A stretch of DNA of 64,000 bases from Arthrobacter sp. ISL-28 (GCF_018613875.1 NZ_JAGGPJ010000023.1:1-64000), one strand, 5' to 3'; counted from the first letter of the stretch, positions 17,239 through 25,980 are shown. The notes: generated from the sequence alone by a model not told the origin. Numbers and translations are program-made.

Positions 17239-17248
17239 TTTAAACAGC

Positions 17249-18160
17249 GTGACTCCGCCACAGTGGCCCGCCACGGAACGCTTCTTCTGCTCTCAAGGCG
17301 CCCGGATGCGCGGCGACCCGGTGGCTGGCACGGCGTCGCATGGCGTCGTCTGGGTCCTCATCGAGTACCGAGGCGGGTGGCCGCTCAACGGCTTCGAGGG
17401 CCTTGATCTGGACCCTGAGACCAAAGCACTCGTGCTCTCCGCCGCGAAGGCGGCGCGAGCGCGGGTGCTGCTGGTGAGGCGGCCTGGCCCCCGCCGGCGT
17501 CAGGGTCAGAGCCGTTGGGCCGTACTGCGCCATGAGGACTCCGGCGCCTATCGTCAGCAATGGGGAATGTGGAGCCAGGATGAGGATCTGGCGGAGATCG
17601 CGACAGCCCTGGGCATCCGCGGAAAGCTCGGCTTTCCCCCCGTCATCCTGGTCTGCACGCACGGTCAACATGACCAATGCTGTGCCGTGTGGGGACGGCC
17701 TGTGGGACGTGCACTGGGCGAGCGCTGGCCGGAGCTGGTGTGGGAATGCTCACACGTAGGCGGTGACAGGTTCGCGGCCAACGTCGTTGTCGCACCCGAT
17801 GGCGTCTACTATGGCGGTCTGGATGCCGACTCGTCCGTCGCCACGATCGAAGAGCACCTCGCTGGTCGTATCCATGCAGAGTATTTGCGCGGATACACGG
17901 ATCTCTTCCCACCGCAGCAGGCCGCTGTCGCGGCCATGCTCAGATGTTTCGGCCCGGCCGGCCGGAATGACTACATGGTCGCTGCAACCTTCCGCCACGG
18001 CGATCACTGGCGGATCCGAATCACCGGCCGCCCCCCTCACCAGGCGCGTGTCGACGTCGAACTGCAGGCCCACCACGCCCCGCCTTGTCAGTTGACCTGC
18101 CGCGGACCGGTGAGGAGCTCGGCCGTGGTCTACGAGCTCATTTCGATACGCGCATCTTGA
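17249..18160 (+). CDS. Sucrase/ferredoxin-like (Suc_Fer, thioredoxin-fold Fe-S) protein
   Basis: 303 residues. The pattern ARMRGDPVAGTA, then VCTHGQHDQCCAVWG (Cys136, Cys144, Cys145), then WECSHVGGDRFAAN (Cys167, His169) is that of the sucrase/ferredoxin-like family related to Aim32, which uses a thioredoxin-like fold to hold a [2Fe-2S] cluster. GTG 17249 lies 10 bp after the oxygenase stop; the longer frame from 17192 would overlap that gene. In this operon it may deliver electrons or iron to the oxygenase, or handle the metal bound by the modified peptide (inference). Confidence 0.8.
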   Translation: MTPPQWPATERFFCSQGARMRGDPVAGTASHGVVWVLIEYRGGWPLNGFEGLDLDPETKALVLSAAKAARARVLLVRRPGPRRRQGQSRWAVLRHEDSGAYRQQWGMWSQDEDLAEIATALGIRGKLGFPPVILVCTHGQHDQCCAVWGRPVGRALGERWPELVWECSHVGGDRFAANVVVAPDGVYYGGLDADSSVATIEEHLAGRIHAEYLRGYTDLFPPQQAAVAAMLRCFGPAGRNDYMVAATFRHGDHWRIRITGRPPHQARVDVELQAHHAPPCQLTCRGPVRSSAVVYELISIRAS

Positions 18161-18224
18161 AGGCCGGGCTTACCGAAGGGTACCCCTCAAACGTGGGAGT
18201 AGGGTTCAGGGCGTCGGATAGGAG

Positions 18225-19028
18225 TTAGTTTGCAGCCATTTCGTGCGCGAAGTCCAGGGAATCCACAGCAGCCGGGCGGAGCCGCGACAGCATCTTGGCG
18301 CTGGCCGCCTCCACGAAGCCATGGAACAGCGCTTTCTCGTCCGCCAGCTGTTCCGGGTGCCACTGCACGCCCACGCAGAAGCCTGCGCCGGGGTGCTCAA
18401 TTGCTTCTACTATCTGGTCTTCACTCCAAGCGGTGGCGATGAGCCCTTCGCCAAGGCGGTCCACGGCCTGGTGGTGCGAAACGGGAACGGCTTCCAGTGC
18501 GTCAGCCCCCAGGAGCCGGCCAAGGCGGGAATCGGGCCGGATGTCGACATGGATGCCATTGAATTGGTAGCCGCCCAGCTGGTAGTGGCCAGTTCCCAGG
18601 ACATCGGGCAGGTGCTGATGCAGGGTGCCGCCGAGCGTGACGTTGAGCAGCTGTTCACCCCTGCAGATGCAGAGAAGAGGAACATCCTGGCGGATCGCTT
18701 CGAGGATCAGGGCGGCTTCCCATTCGTCGCGTTCGGGCCGGGGGGAGTCCGTTTCCGGATGCGGCTCTTGGCCGTATCGGGCCGGATCCACGTCCCAGCC
18801 GCCAGGTATGACCAGCCCGTCCAGCCTGCTGACCAGGTGTTCGATCATGTCTCCGGTCGTGGGCTGGGGCGGGAGGAGGATCGGAACCGCGCCGGCGTCA
18901 AGGATGGGCGTGAGGTATTTTTCAGGGAGGAATGCGGCGCGCACGTTGCCGCACCCGTCGGTGCCGGCCCGCTCAAGATATGTGGTCAGCCCAATAATTG
19001 GCTTGATTGCGGTGTCTGCGGCATTCAT
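18225..19028 (-). CDS. Class I glutamine amidotransferase-like hydrolase (peptidase C26, PuuD type)
   Basis: 267 residues. PIIGLTTYLER is the family opening; GLVIPGGWDVDPARYGQEPH is the oxyanion loop; the nucleophile Cys is in PLLCICRGEQLLNVTLGG; the His/Glu pair is VQWHPEQLAD. This is the gamma-glutamyl-GABA hydrolase pattern, cleaving gamma-Glu amides in polyamine or amine breakdown. The start is ATG 19028 (AGGAC six bases upstream), with ATG 19034 possible. It is convergent with the Suc_Fer gene. The amine substrate is not deducible; a GABA cluster lies 30 kb away. Confidence 0.85.
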   Translation of the reverse strand: MNAADTAIKPIIGLTTYLERAGTDGCGNVRAAFLPEKYLTPILDAGAVPILLPPQPTTGDMIEHLVSRLDGLVIPGGWDVDPARYGQEPHPETDSPRPERDEWEAALILEAIRQDVPLLCICRGEQLLNVTLGGTLHQHLPDVLGTGHYQLGGYQFNGIHVDIRPDSRLGRLLGADALEAVPVSHHQAVDRLGEGLIATAWSEDQIVEAIEHPGAGFCVGVQWHPEQLADEKALFHGFVEAASAKMLSRLRPAAVDSLDFAHEMAAN

Positions 19029-19288
19029 GCACATGTCCTTTCGGGAAAATTCCTACTGCAAGGCTACGAACGGCATGTGTACTCCGTGTTACGGGGCCGT
19101 CACTATTGGGTATCCATGTCCGGCCGACACGAGTTCATTGCCGCGGGCAGGAACTAACAGCAACCTGTTCCCGCTCAATCCGACGCTGGCTGCAGCTGCC
19201 GCCCGCAGGGGTGAAAGAGGACATTGGCGCCGATGCTGGCGGATGGGACGTCGGGTCTTCTCTAAGATCGGATAAACGATGCCAGGCC

Positions 19289-19696
19289 GGAATCGACAGC
19301 ACTGTCTCCGTTGACCTCTCCCATATCGGGTCAATCGTCAGTCCGTTACTCGCACTGGAGAACGCCCGTCTCGTGACGAATGCCTTGGTGCCCCTTGGCA
19401 TTGCAGCAGAACTACCTGCGCCTTGCCGATCGGATCCTCGACGCCGGACATCCGGTCTCCTTTGCGACCCACGACGCCGGGCTGATCAATGAACTGCTCC
19501 GGAGGCATCCCGGACTCGTCGACGTTCCGCTCGTCGAGTTTGAGATGCTTCTTGGCCTGGGCACGTCCACCCTGGACCGCCTGCGCGCCGATAATTTCAC
19601 CACACGTGAATACTCCATCTAGGCTCTAAGTGCTCAACCGCCTCGCCGAAGACCCTGAACGGGTATTCGACGCCGTTATCGCAGCGGCCCGCTGAC
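19289..19696 (+). pseudogene. Proline dehydrogenase (PutA-type) relic
   Basis: Three frames carry successive pieces of one protein. GIDSTVSVDLSHIGSIVS with LALENARLV comes first. Next is QQNYLRLADRILDAGHPVSF, ATHDAGLI and VPLVEFEMLLGLG ending at a stop at 19620-19622. Last is LNRLAEDPERVFDAVIAAAR and a stop at 19694-19696. The ATHD and FEMLLG blocks are the FAD-barrel signatures of proline dehydrogenase. At least two frameshifts and a deletion before the last piece make it non-functional. Confidence 0.65.
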
Positions 19697-19784
19697 CTCC
19701 TTCGCCGTCCAGCAAGCCCCTTTTGTGCCATTTCGTGGCTGTACACTGCCCGGACTCACTGGGCATGGCCATGTCCGGGACAGG

Positions 19785-21956
19785 CTAGCCATCGCGTCTG
19801 GGGGCCACGTTTCGGCGCAGCATTTCCAGCTCCGCAACGTTGGTCAGTGGAGGCCGGGTTCCCCTATGGAACACCATCCCTTCCGGGAGTCCCTCCACCG
19901 CCGCCTGCATTCCGGAGATATCCACAGTTACCCGCGCCGCACCCACCGGTACGTTGGATGCATGCATGGCTCCCCACGAGTCCGGCAACACCGGGTCCAT
20001 CCAAAGCCCGCCCAATGAAACATGGGCTTCGTAGCGCAGAAGGCTACGGAGCAGCATCACCGGGGCCGCAGACGCCCACGCCTGCGGAGAGCAGGCCGTC
20101 GGGTAGGGGAGCGGCTCAGGGAACTGGGCTCGGCTGAACCCGCAGAACAGTTCCGGAAGCCTGTTGTCCGTATATTCGGCGGCCTCTAGCAGTGCGGTGG
20201 AAAGGGTCTGGGCTTCCTTCACAAATCCGTAGCGCATCAGGCCGGCCACTATGAGCGCATTGTCATGTGGCCAGACCGAGCCGTTATGGTAGCTGACCGG
20301 ATTGTACGCACCCATGTCCGTGGCAAGGGTGCGCACCCCCCAGCCGCTGAACATCTCCGGCGACATGAGCCGGTCGGCAACCTGCTGAGCCTTGTCGGCA
20401 TCGACAATGCCGGACCACAGGCAGTGGCCCATATTGGAGGCGCAGGCATCGACCGGGCGCTTGTCCCGGTCGAGCGCGATCGCGTAGTACCCGCGCTCAG
20501 GCAGCCAGAAGACCTCGTTGAACCGCTTCCTTAACCGCGCGGCGCGGTCCTGGAGCTCAGCTGCCAAGTGCTTATCGCCGGCGTCGTGGGCCATCCAGGC
20601 ACGGGCGATGTAAGCGCTGTAAACGTAACCCTGCACCTCACATAACGCGATGGGAGCCTCCGCGAGGCGGCCGTCGGCAAAATTGATTCCGTCCCACGAG
20701 TCCTTCCAGCCTTGGTTGATGAGCCCCTGGTCGTTGAGGCGTTCATATTCGACGAACCCGTCACCGTCACGGTCGCCGTAGTCCCGGATCCAGCCCAGAG
20801 CACGGTCCGCGTGGGGAAGCAGCGCCGCGATGTCCTCCGCGGAGACTCCCCAGCGGGAGACTTCGCCCAGCAGGGCCACGAACAGGGGTGTGGCATCGGC
20901 GCTGCCGTAGTAGGCGGACTTGCCGCCAAGTGCCAGACCCGTGCCGACACCAAACCGCACCTCATGCAGGATCCGCCCCGGTTGCTCTTCCGTCAGGACG
21001 TCCTCCACGGATCCCTGCCGGTCGGCCAGAGTCTGCAGCGTCCCGAGTGCCAGTGATGCATCAAGGGGCAGAATCATGGACGAGGACAGCAGCGAGTCCC
21101 GCCCGAACAGCGCCATGAACCAGGGCGCACCCGCGGCGGCGACCATGCGGTCGGGATGGTCCGGGTCGACGATTCGCAGGGCGCCCAGATCTGCATGGCT
21201 GCGAAGCATCGTTCGCTCCACAGCCGGATTGCCCAGACTGAGAACAGGAATGGTCGCAACCCAGGCCTGCTGCCGCCTGTCCTGCGGAGAGACGGTATCC
21301 GGAGCCGGCTGGAAAAACAGTCCTTCCGCGACGTCCCCCAATTCGGGAACTACCGTCGCCTGGACACTCCACTGTCCTTGAGCAGGAATAACCGCGCGGA
21401 ACAGGAGACCATCGGTGCTGACATCACAGCCAGATGCTCGCACGATGACGTCCTTCCTCACCCCTTGCCAGACGGCCTCAATCCTCAGCGCCCCGTCCTC
21501 AGCCCGACGTGTCTGTTCCCACTGCCGATGGAATCGCCCGTCCTTCACTTCGAAGAGGTCAGCGAAATCCGCATCCACGGAGAGGGCAATGTCACAGGCG
21601 GCCGGCTGTTGGGAGTAATTGTGGACAGCGATGTCCTCCAGGATTCCGGCCCCCAATTCCCGACTGCGTACAACCGTTAGCGGGCTGTCCGCCCGGCCGT
21701 CGGCGCGCACGGCCCTGCCGATGTAGGTCGCTCGAAACGGTGAAGGAGTCCATGCGCCCAGCGGCTCCAGCTCCTGGCCGTTGACGGTCAGGCACCAGCG
21801 GGAGAGGACTCTCGTGTCCCGGTGGAAAACACCATGAGGGTGGTGGGCGAAGATGTCCCCGTTCTGCAAGGAAATGCAGAAGGACGATCCCTCCACCAGT
21901 GTTACCGCACCCAGTCCCGTGGAACCTGCTGCATTGTCTGCATTCCATCCGGCCAT
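19785..21956 (-). CDS. Glycogen-debranching-type glycoside hydrolase (GDE_N_bis / amylo-alpha-1,6-glucosidase family)
   Basis: 723 residues. An N-terminal beta domain of ~200 residues has the GDE_N_bis opening (LVEGSSFCISLQNGDIFAHH, HGVFHRDTRVLSRW). It is followed by an (alpha/alpha)6 barrel typical of GH63/GH133-like enzymes, including GAPWFMALFGRDSLLSSSM, VEYERLNDQGLINQGWKDSW, NMGHCLWSGIVD and SVWPHDNALIVAGL. The ATG at 21954-21956 follows AGGGGAGCC. Family members hydrolyse alpha-glycosidic bonds in glycogen or mannosyl-/glucosyl-glycerate type solutes. No signal peptide is seen, so it acts in the cytoplasm. Confidence 0.85.
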   Translation of the reverse strand: MAGWNADNAAGSTGLGAVTLVEGSSFCISLQNGDIFAHHPHGVFHRDTRVLSRWCLTVNGQELEPLGAWTPSPFRATYIGRAVRADGRADSPLTVVRSRELGAGILEDIAVHNYSQQPAACDIALSVDADFADLFEVKDGRFHRQWEQTRRAEDGALRIEAVWQGVRKDVIVRASGCDVSTDGLLFRAVIPAQGQWSVQATVVPELGDVAEGLFFQPAPDTVSPQDRRQQAWVATIPVLSLGNPAVERTMLRSHADLGALRIVDPDHPDRMVAAAGAPWFMALFGRDSLLSSSMILPLDASLALGTLQTLADRQGSVEDVLTEEQPGRILHEVRFGVGTGLALGGKSAYYGSADATPLFVALLGEVSRWGVSAEDIAALLPHADRALGWIRDYGDRDGDGFVEYERLNDQGLINQGWKDSWDGINFADGRLAEAPIALCEVQGYVYSAYIARAWMAHDAGDKHLAAELQDRAARLRKRFNEVFWLPERGYYAIALDRDKRPVDACASNMGHCLWSGIVDADKAQQVADRLMSPEMFSGWGVRTLATDMGAYNPVSYHNGSVWPHDNALIVAGLMRYGFVKEAQTLSTALLEAAEYTDNRLPELFCGFSRAQFPEPLPYPTACSPQAWASAAPVMLLRSLLRYEAHVSLGGLWMDPVLPDSWGAMHASNVPVGAARVTVDISGMQAAVEGLPEGMVFHRGTRPPLTNVAELEMLRRNVAPRRDG

Positions 21957-22169
21957 CTTGGCTCCCCTTTGAAGAACGCCACTTCGCCATCATGTTGGAT
22001 TGATTGAATCTACGCCCAGCGACGAACACGCGCCAGATCCCCAGCCGCGCGGCCGGGAGTCTGCGGCGGGAACTGCATGGTCTGGCCGGGCCCACAGCTA
22101 CGGGAAGTGCTTTGCACAGCGCCAGACCCGAGACGGAGCTGCGGATCTGACGCTGTTCAAAAGGCACGC

Positions 22170-23483
22170 TTAGGGATGAACTTTTCGCGGCACGGTGAAG
22201 ACAACGACGGAGCCAACGACCGCAAAGATCGCGAACATGTAGAAGTTCATTTGCCAGCCGAAAGCCAGGCTGGCTACCGCACCGCCGATGATCGGGCCGC
22301 AGATCGCGCCGATCCTGCCGACGCCCAACGACCAGCTCAAAGCTGTTGCACTGAGTGATTGTGGGTAGTGCGTTGCGCAGTAACCGCCCACCAGGATTTG
22401 GGTTCCCACTGAACCGAGGCCGGCGAAAGCAACGATGACCAGCAGCATGGCCAGAGGCAGCTGCAGGGTCAACATCAGGATGGCCACGAATGCGAGGAGG
22501 AACGAGGCCGTGACCACCCTTTTGATCCCTATCCGGTCCGCAACCATCGAGGCGCTGATGGAGCCTACTATTGCGCCTGCATTAAGAACAAGGAGGAATG
22601 TCAGTGAATCGCCGAGATTGAATCCCGCCTGCCGCATGATCTGGGGCAGCCATGTGTTCAGTCCGTAGACCAGCAGCAAGCCGCAGAAGTTCGCCAAGGC
22701 GAAAAGGATGGTGGAAAGCAGGAATTTGCGCGTGAAGATGGTCTTAAGACTCGAATTTCCGGCGGCGGTCGCCGAGCCTGTGTCCTCAGTGGAAACGATG
22801 TCCGGATAGATCAGGCCAAAACGATCAGCGGTGGCCTCCGCTTCTGCAGTGCGTCCGGTGCGGGCGAGATACGCCACTGACTCCGGGAGCAGCTTCCATG
22901 CCACCGGCAGGAGGGTCACCATCGGCAGGGCGCCGATCGCATACAACCAGCGGAATTCGACGTGCTGGAGAAGGTTGATCGCCAGCAGGGATGCTCCCAC
23001 GCCGCCAACCGAGTATCCGCTGAACATGAGGGCGTTGGCTATTTGACGCCTTTCCTTGCGGGCGTACTCGACGGTCAGGGCAATGCAGGTGGGGACCACT
23101 CCACCCAGGCCAAGTCCCGTCAGGAAGCGCAGCGCGCCGAAGATCTCGGCAGATGGTGCAAACGCGGTCAGCAGCATGCAGATGGAGAACATCATGATGC
23201 TGGCCAGCATGATCCGACGTCGGCCCAGACGGTCGGTGAGCATGCCCACCGACATTGTTCCCAGCAGCATGCCGACCAAGGCCAGGCTGCCGATCGCCCC
23301 GGCTTGGGCCGTCGTCAGCCCCCACTCCTGGTACTTCAGGATCGACGGGACGGTTGAGCCGTAAATGACGAGATCGTATCCGTCAAAGACGATGGTGATA
23401 AAGCACAGAAGAAGGACGGAGTGTCCCTTCCATGCGGGTGGGGCGGCGGCGGTACGTGTTGCCGTTGGCAATGACTGTGCCAT
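22170..23483 (-). CDS. MFS aromatic-acid/H+ symporter (AAHS family)
   Basis: 437 residues, twelve helices. Helix 1 carries DGYDLVIYGSTVPSIL, the AAHS signature with charged DxxD-like residues needed for aromatic-acid uptake (as in PcaK/BenK). Loop 2-3 has GMLTDRLGRRRIM. A copy of the operator also found before the downstream catabolic genes lies ~100 bp upstream (23581-23594), so it probably imports the aromatic substrate, perhaps anthranilate or an indole-derived acid (inference). It is transcribed in the same direction as the AraC gene behind it. Confidence 0.88.
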   Translation of the reverse strand: MAQSLPTATRTAAAPPAWKGHSVLLLCFITIVFDGYDLVIYGSTVPSILKYQEWGLTTAQAGAIGSLALVGMLLGTMSVGMLTDRLGRRRIMLASIMMFSICMLLTAFAPSAEIFGALRFLTGLGLGGVVPTCIALTVEYARKERRQIANALMFSGYSVGGVGASLLAINLLQHVEFRWLYAIGALPMVTLLPVAWKLLPESVAYLARTGRTAEAEATADRFGLIYPDIVSTEDTGSATAAGNSSLKTIFTRKFLLSTILFALANFCGLLLVYGLNTWLPQIMRQAGFNLGDSLTFLLVLNAGAIVGSISASMVADRIGIKRVVTASFLLAFVAILMLTLQLPLAMLLVIVAFAGLGSVGTQILVGGYCATHYPQSLSATALSWSLGVGRIGAICGPIIGGAVASLAFGWQMNFYMFAIFAVVGSVVVFTVPRKVHP

Positions 23484-23580
23484 GGATGCCTCTCGTTCTT
23501 CGCAAGGAGCGTGTGGTGCGGGTCACGCCAATAGTGTCACGCTTTATTTGCGATAGTAAAGAGAAGGCCATAGCGAGATA

Positions 23581-23594
23581 GTAACGATCGTCAC
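23581..23594 (-). promoter_or_regulatory. Candidate operator of the MFS gene
   Basis: Read on the minus strand this is GTGACGATCGTTAC, one base pair short of the TGTGACGATCGTAA core at 34393 and 35561. It lies in the 135-bp gap between the AraC gene end and the MFS start, with the degenerate half-site TTTGCGATAGTAAA nearby (23547-23560). Confidence 0.5.
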
Positions 23595-23618
23595 CATGTC
23601 GTAACTTATGGAGGGTTC

Positions 23619-24602
23619 CTACCTCCGCAGACTCTCGGAAGGCAGTTCACCGAACGCGTCGAGGTACAACGCCGAGAAGCGTCCCTGATGCGAGAACCCG
23701 CACCGTTCAGCTATGGAGATGATTGTTTGCTCCCGAGGGTCCGCCGCCAGAAGCAATTCGCGGGCACGGTCCAGGCGAGCCCTGCGCAAGAGCTCCGAGG
23801 GTGACGCCCCGCACTCCGCTCGAAGGGCCGTCTGCAGAGTGCGGACCGAAACGCCCAGGCATTCGGCGATGTCAGGAACGGAGAGTTCCTCGGTGGCATG
23901 GCGCTCAAGGAGTTCACGGAACGCCCGGATCAACCTGCTTTCGGATTCCTGATTGCGGTCGGTGGCAGTTCCCGCGGCCTCATCCATGGCCATGAGCAGC
24001 CGCGACATCATGGTGTCTACCAGCAGCCGCTGGACGAAGGCGGGCGCGGTGACCTGGGCCGGGCGGATCATGTCATCGTGAAGTTCGACGACGGATCGCA
24101 GGAAAGCACGCCCTGGCTCAGTCGCGAGGTTCATTGAGTAGCCCAGATCCATGGCCTTGCCGGCAGCCTCGCCATACACCTGTTCGGCCACGGTGGCGAG
24201 CGCCAGGCGGCGGACATAGACGATCAAATGCGGCGTTCCGCGGTCCCAGACCATCGAAAAGGGACGATCGACCGGTGGAACCGTCGCCATCCTTGGATTG
24301 GAATCTACGGTGCTTGAGCCCACCTCCATGCGGGCATGCCCCGTCAGGGGAATCTGGATCAGATGGAAACTCTCCAGGCCTTGCGGGTCGATGCGGACCT
24401 CGGCCCCATAGTCCAGGTATTCAATTCCGACGTCTCCTCTGTGAAGAGACCGCAGCTTCATATCCACGGACGTCCCACGCGTTTGCGGGACAAGGTCGTG
24501 GCTGCAGAAAAGGCTGGCAATCTTCTCGTGCGCGTCATCGACGTCGGTTGTGGCTACCGTGGGGCGGCCCCTCAAGACGTCACGCGGAAGAATCCTGACC
24601 AT
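23619..24602 (-). CDS. AraC-family transcriptional regulator with AraC-binding-like N-terminal domain
   Basis: 327 residues from ATG 24602. An N-terminal sensor domain (~residues 20-200) resembles the AraC-binding-like domain of catabolic activators such as those of benzoate or styrene-type operons. The C-terminal double HTH begins ~225: VPDIAECLGVSVRTLQTALR, then SIAERCGFSHQGRFSALYLD. It is divergent from the SDR/monooxygenase operon, and the gap contains two copies of a 66-bp promoter-like repeat, its likely targets. I infer an activator responding to an indole- or aromatic-type inducer. Confidence 0.85.
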   Translation of the reverse strand: MVRILPRDVLRGRPTVATTDVDDAHEKIASLFCSHDLVPQTRGTSVDMKLRSLHRGDVGIEYLDYGAEVRIDPQGLESFHLIQIPLTGHARMEVGSSTVDSNPRMATVPPVDRPFSMVWDRGTPHLIVYVRRLALATVAEQVYGEAAGKAMDLGYSMNLATEPGRAFLRSVVELHDDMIRPAQVTAPAFVQRLLVDTMMSRLLMAMDEAAGTATDRNQESESRLIRAFRELLERHATEELSVPDIAECLGVSVRTLQTALRAECGASPSELLRRARLDRARELLLAADPREQTIISIAERCGFSHQGRFSALYLDAFGELPSESLRR

Positions 24603-24624
24603 TGAGCACCTGACTTCCCCGGTT

Positions 24625-24690
24625 TTTCGCTTTTTGGATGAGCCCTGCGCCAAGTGGATATACCGGTTTTCAGGGTGTGAATAGAGTCAC
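24625..24690 (+). repeat. Promoter-like direct repeat, copy 1
   Basis: Contains TTTCGCTTTTTGGATGA, GGATATACCGG (24656-24666) and TAGAGTC in the same order and spacing as copy 2, 221 bp downstream. It lies directly after the AraC start on the divergent side, and copy 1 precedes the 28-codon mini-ORF. Confidence 0.7.
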
Positions 24691-24702
24691 TTCTAGGACA
24701 AG

Positions 24703-24718
24703 TATGACGCACGTCATA
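24703..24718. promoter_or_regulatory. Palindromic candidate operator
   Basis: TATGACGCACGTCATA has perfect 7-bp arms around CA. It lies between promoter repeat copy 1 and the mini-ORF, where a dimeric repressor of the GntR/MarR type could bind. No second copy was noticed. Confidence 0.4.
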
Positions 24719-24755
24719 CAAAGGCAACAACGGAATCTGAGCGAGGTGAGTGCAA

Positions 24756-24842
24756 ATGAAGAACGTCAAGCTCGTGCACGAGCGGCGCTTGGAGTGGGAA
24801 CGGACCCACCCAAAGCCCGCACCCAGCCCCGTTGCCAGGTAG
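24756..24842 (+). CDS. 28-codon mini-ORF (leader peptide or duplication relic)
   Basis: Reads MKNVKLVHERRLEWERTHPK then PAPSPVAR and stop, preceded by GAGGTGAGTGCAA, a good ribosome-binding site. Its first ~22 codons recur at 25790 with the same upstream GAGGTGAG. I know no family. It could be a translated leader, or the start of a gene lost when the promoter segment was duplicated. Confidence 0.4.
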   Translation: MKNVKLVHERRLEWERTHPKPAPSPVAR

Positions 24843-24845
24843 TCG

Positions 24846-24911
24846 TTTCGCTTTTCGGATGATCGTCGCGCACACCGGATATACCGGATTTCACCCTGTG
24901 GCTAGAGTCGC
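24846..24911 (+). repeat. Promoter-like direct repeat, copy 2
   Basis: Second copy of 24625-24690, without gaps; GGATATACCGG at 24877-24887. It immediately precedes the SDR operon and is its probable promoter/activator-binding region. Confidence 0.7.
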
Positions 24912-24988
24912 TGCAAGTGAAAAAAGCGTTACGAGCTTCCCACACCACAACAAACTATCCCGTTGATTTACCTATGAAAGGTTTGGCT

Positions 24989-25783
24989 ATGCCCGAACTC
25001 TCAGGCAGGACTGCGATCGTCACCGGAGGCGTTACAAAAATCGGCCAAGGCGTGGTTACGGCGCTGCGCGACGCTGGCGCCGCCGTCGTGGTCGCCGATA
25101 TTGATGCCGAAGGAGGCGCCCGACTCGGCACCCTCGGCAGCGGCATCCACTTTGCACAGACAGACATCACCGATGACGAAGCGCTGTCCCGCCTCATGGA
25201 CGAAACCCTCGTCTCGCATGGAAGCATCGACATCCTCGTGAACCTTGCCTGTACGTATACAGACGACGGTGCAGGATCCGGCCGAAGCGACTGGCTTGAG
25301 GCACTTAACGTCAACCTCGTCAGCGCGGTTATGACAGCCAAGTCGGCTCGTCCCTACCTGAAGGCCTCCCGGCACGGAGCAATCGTCAACTTCACCTCCA
25401 TCTCCAGTTCCGTTGCCCAGACGGGGCGGTGGCTCTACCCGGCAAGCAAGGCTGCCCTCGTCCAGCTGACCAGGAGCATGGCAGTGGATTTCGCGGAGGA
25501 CGGCATCAGGGTCAACTCGGTGAGTCCCGGGTGGGTCTGGAGCAACATCATGGACACGCTCACCAACGGAAACATCGGCAAAACGGACGCTGTCGCGGCC
25601 CCGTTCCATATCCTGAAAAGGGTGGGACGGCCCGAGGAGATCGGAGACGTCGTCGCCTTCCTCGCCGGTGATCGCGCAAGTTTCGTCACAGGCGCCGACT
25701 GGGCGGTCGACGGCGGGTATTCCGCTCTGGGCCCCGAACGCGCCGAGGAGACCATACCCCTGCTCGCAGCTGAAGAGAGGTGA
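24989..25783 (+). CDS. Short-chain dehydrogenase/reductase (first gene of the upper operon)
   Basis: 264 residues, classical SDR. The nucleotide-binding loop is TGGVTKIGQG, followed by the NLAC variant of NNAG, Ser in TSISSSVAQ, the catalytic YPASKAALVQL, and an SPGWVWSNI substrate loop. The start is ATG 24989 with GAAAGG upstream; the 24-residue extension from 24917 is unlike SDRs. Beside styrene/indole-type monooxygenases it parallels IifA of indole-degrading Acinetobacter, which oxidises a dihydroxylated indole intermediate. I infer a role on 2,3-dihydroxyindoline or dioxindole. The SDR assignment itself is secure. Confidence 0.87.
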   Translation: MPELSGRTAIVTGGVTKIGQGVVTALRDAGAAVVVADIDAEGGARLGTLGSGIHFAQTDITDDEALSRLMDETLVSHGSIDILVNLACTYTDDGAGSGRSDWLEALNVNLVSAVMTAKSARPYLKASRHGAIVNFTSISSSVAQTGRWLYPASKAALVQLTRSMAVDFAEDGIRVNSVSPGWVWSNIMDTLTNGNIGKTDAVAAPFHILKRVGRPEEIGDVVAFLAGDRASFVTGADWAVDGGYSALGPERAEETIPLLAAEER

Positions 25784-25789
25784 GGACAA

Positions 25790-25963
25790 GTGCAGAACGT
25801 CAAGGTGGTTCACGAGCGGCGCCAAGGATGGGAACAAACCCCGCCAAACCGGCGCCAATGCCGGCCACCAACCCACTTCTCGCCCCCATCTGAGCCAGAT
25901 TCCCGTACCGTGTTCGCCGCGGCGACCGGACCCAGGCCATCCAGGCATACCGAGACAAACTAA
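25790..25963 (+). CDS. 57-codon ORF sharing its N-terminus with the mini-ORF at 24756
   Basis: GTG 25790 follows GAGGTGAGGACAA and begins QNVKVVHERRQGWEQT, matching the mini-ORF NVKLVHERRLEWERT. The remainder is Pro/Arg-rich with no fold and ends just before the RBS of the next gene. The shared segment spans about 70 bp of DNA including the ribosome-binding site. It may be a translational-coupling leader or a relic. Confidence 0.35.
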   Translation: MQNVKVVHERRQGWEQTPPNRRQCRPPTHFSPPSEPDSRTVFAAATGPRPSRHTETN

Positions 25964-25980
25964 GGACAAAGGGCAACACT

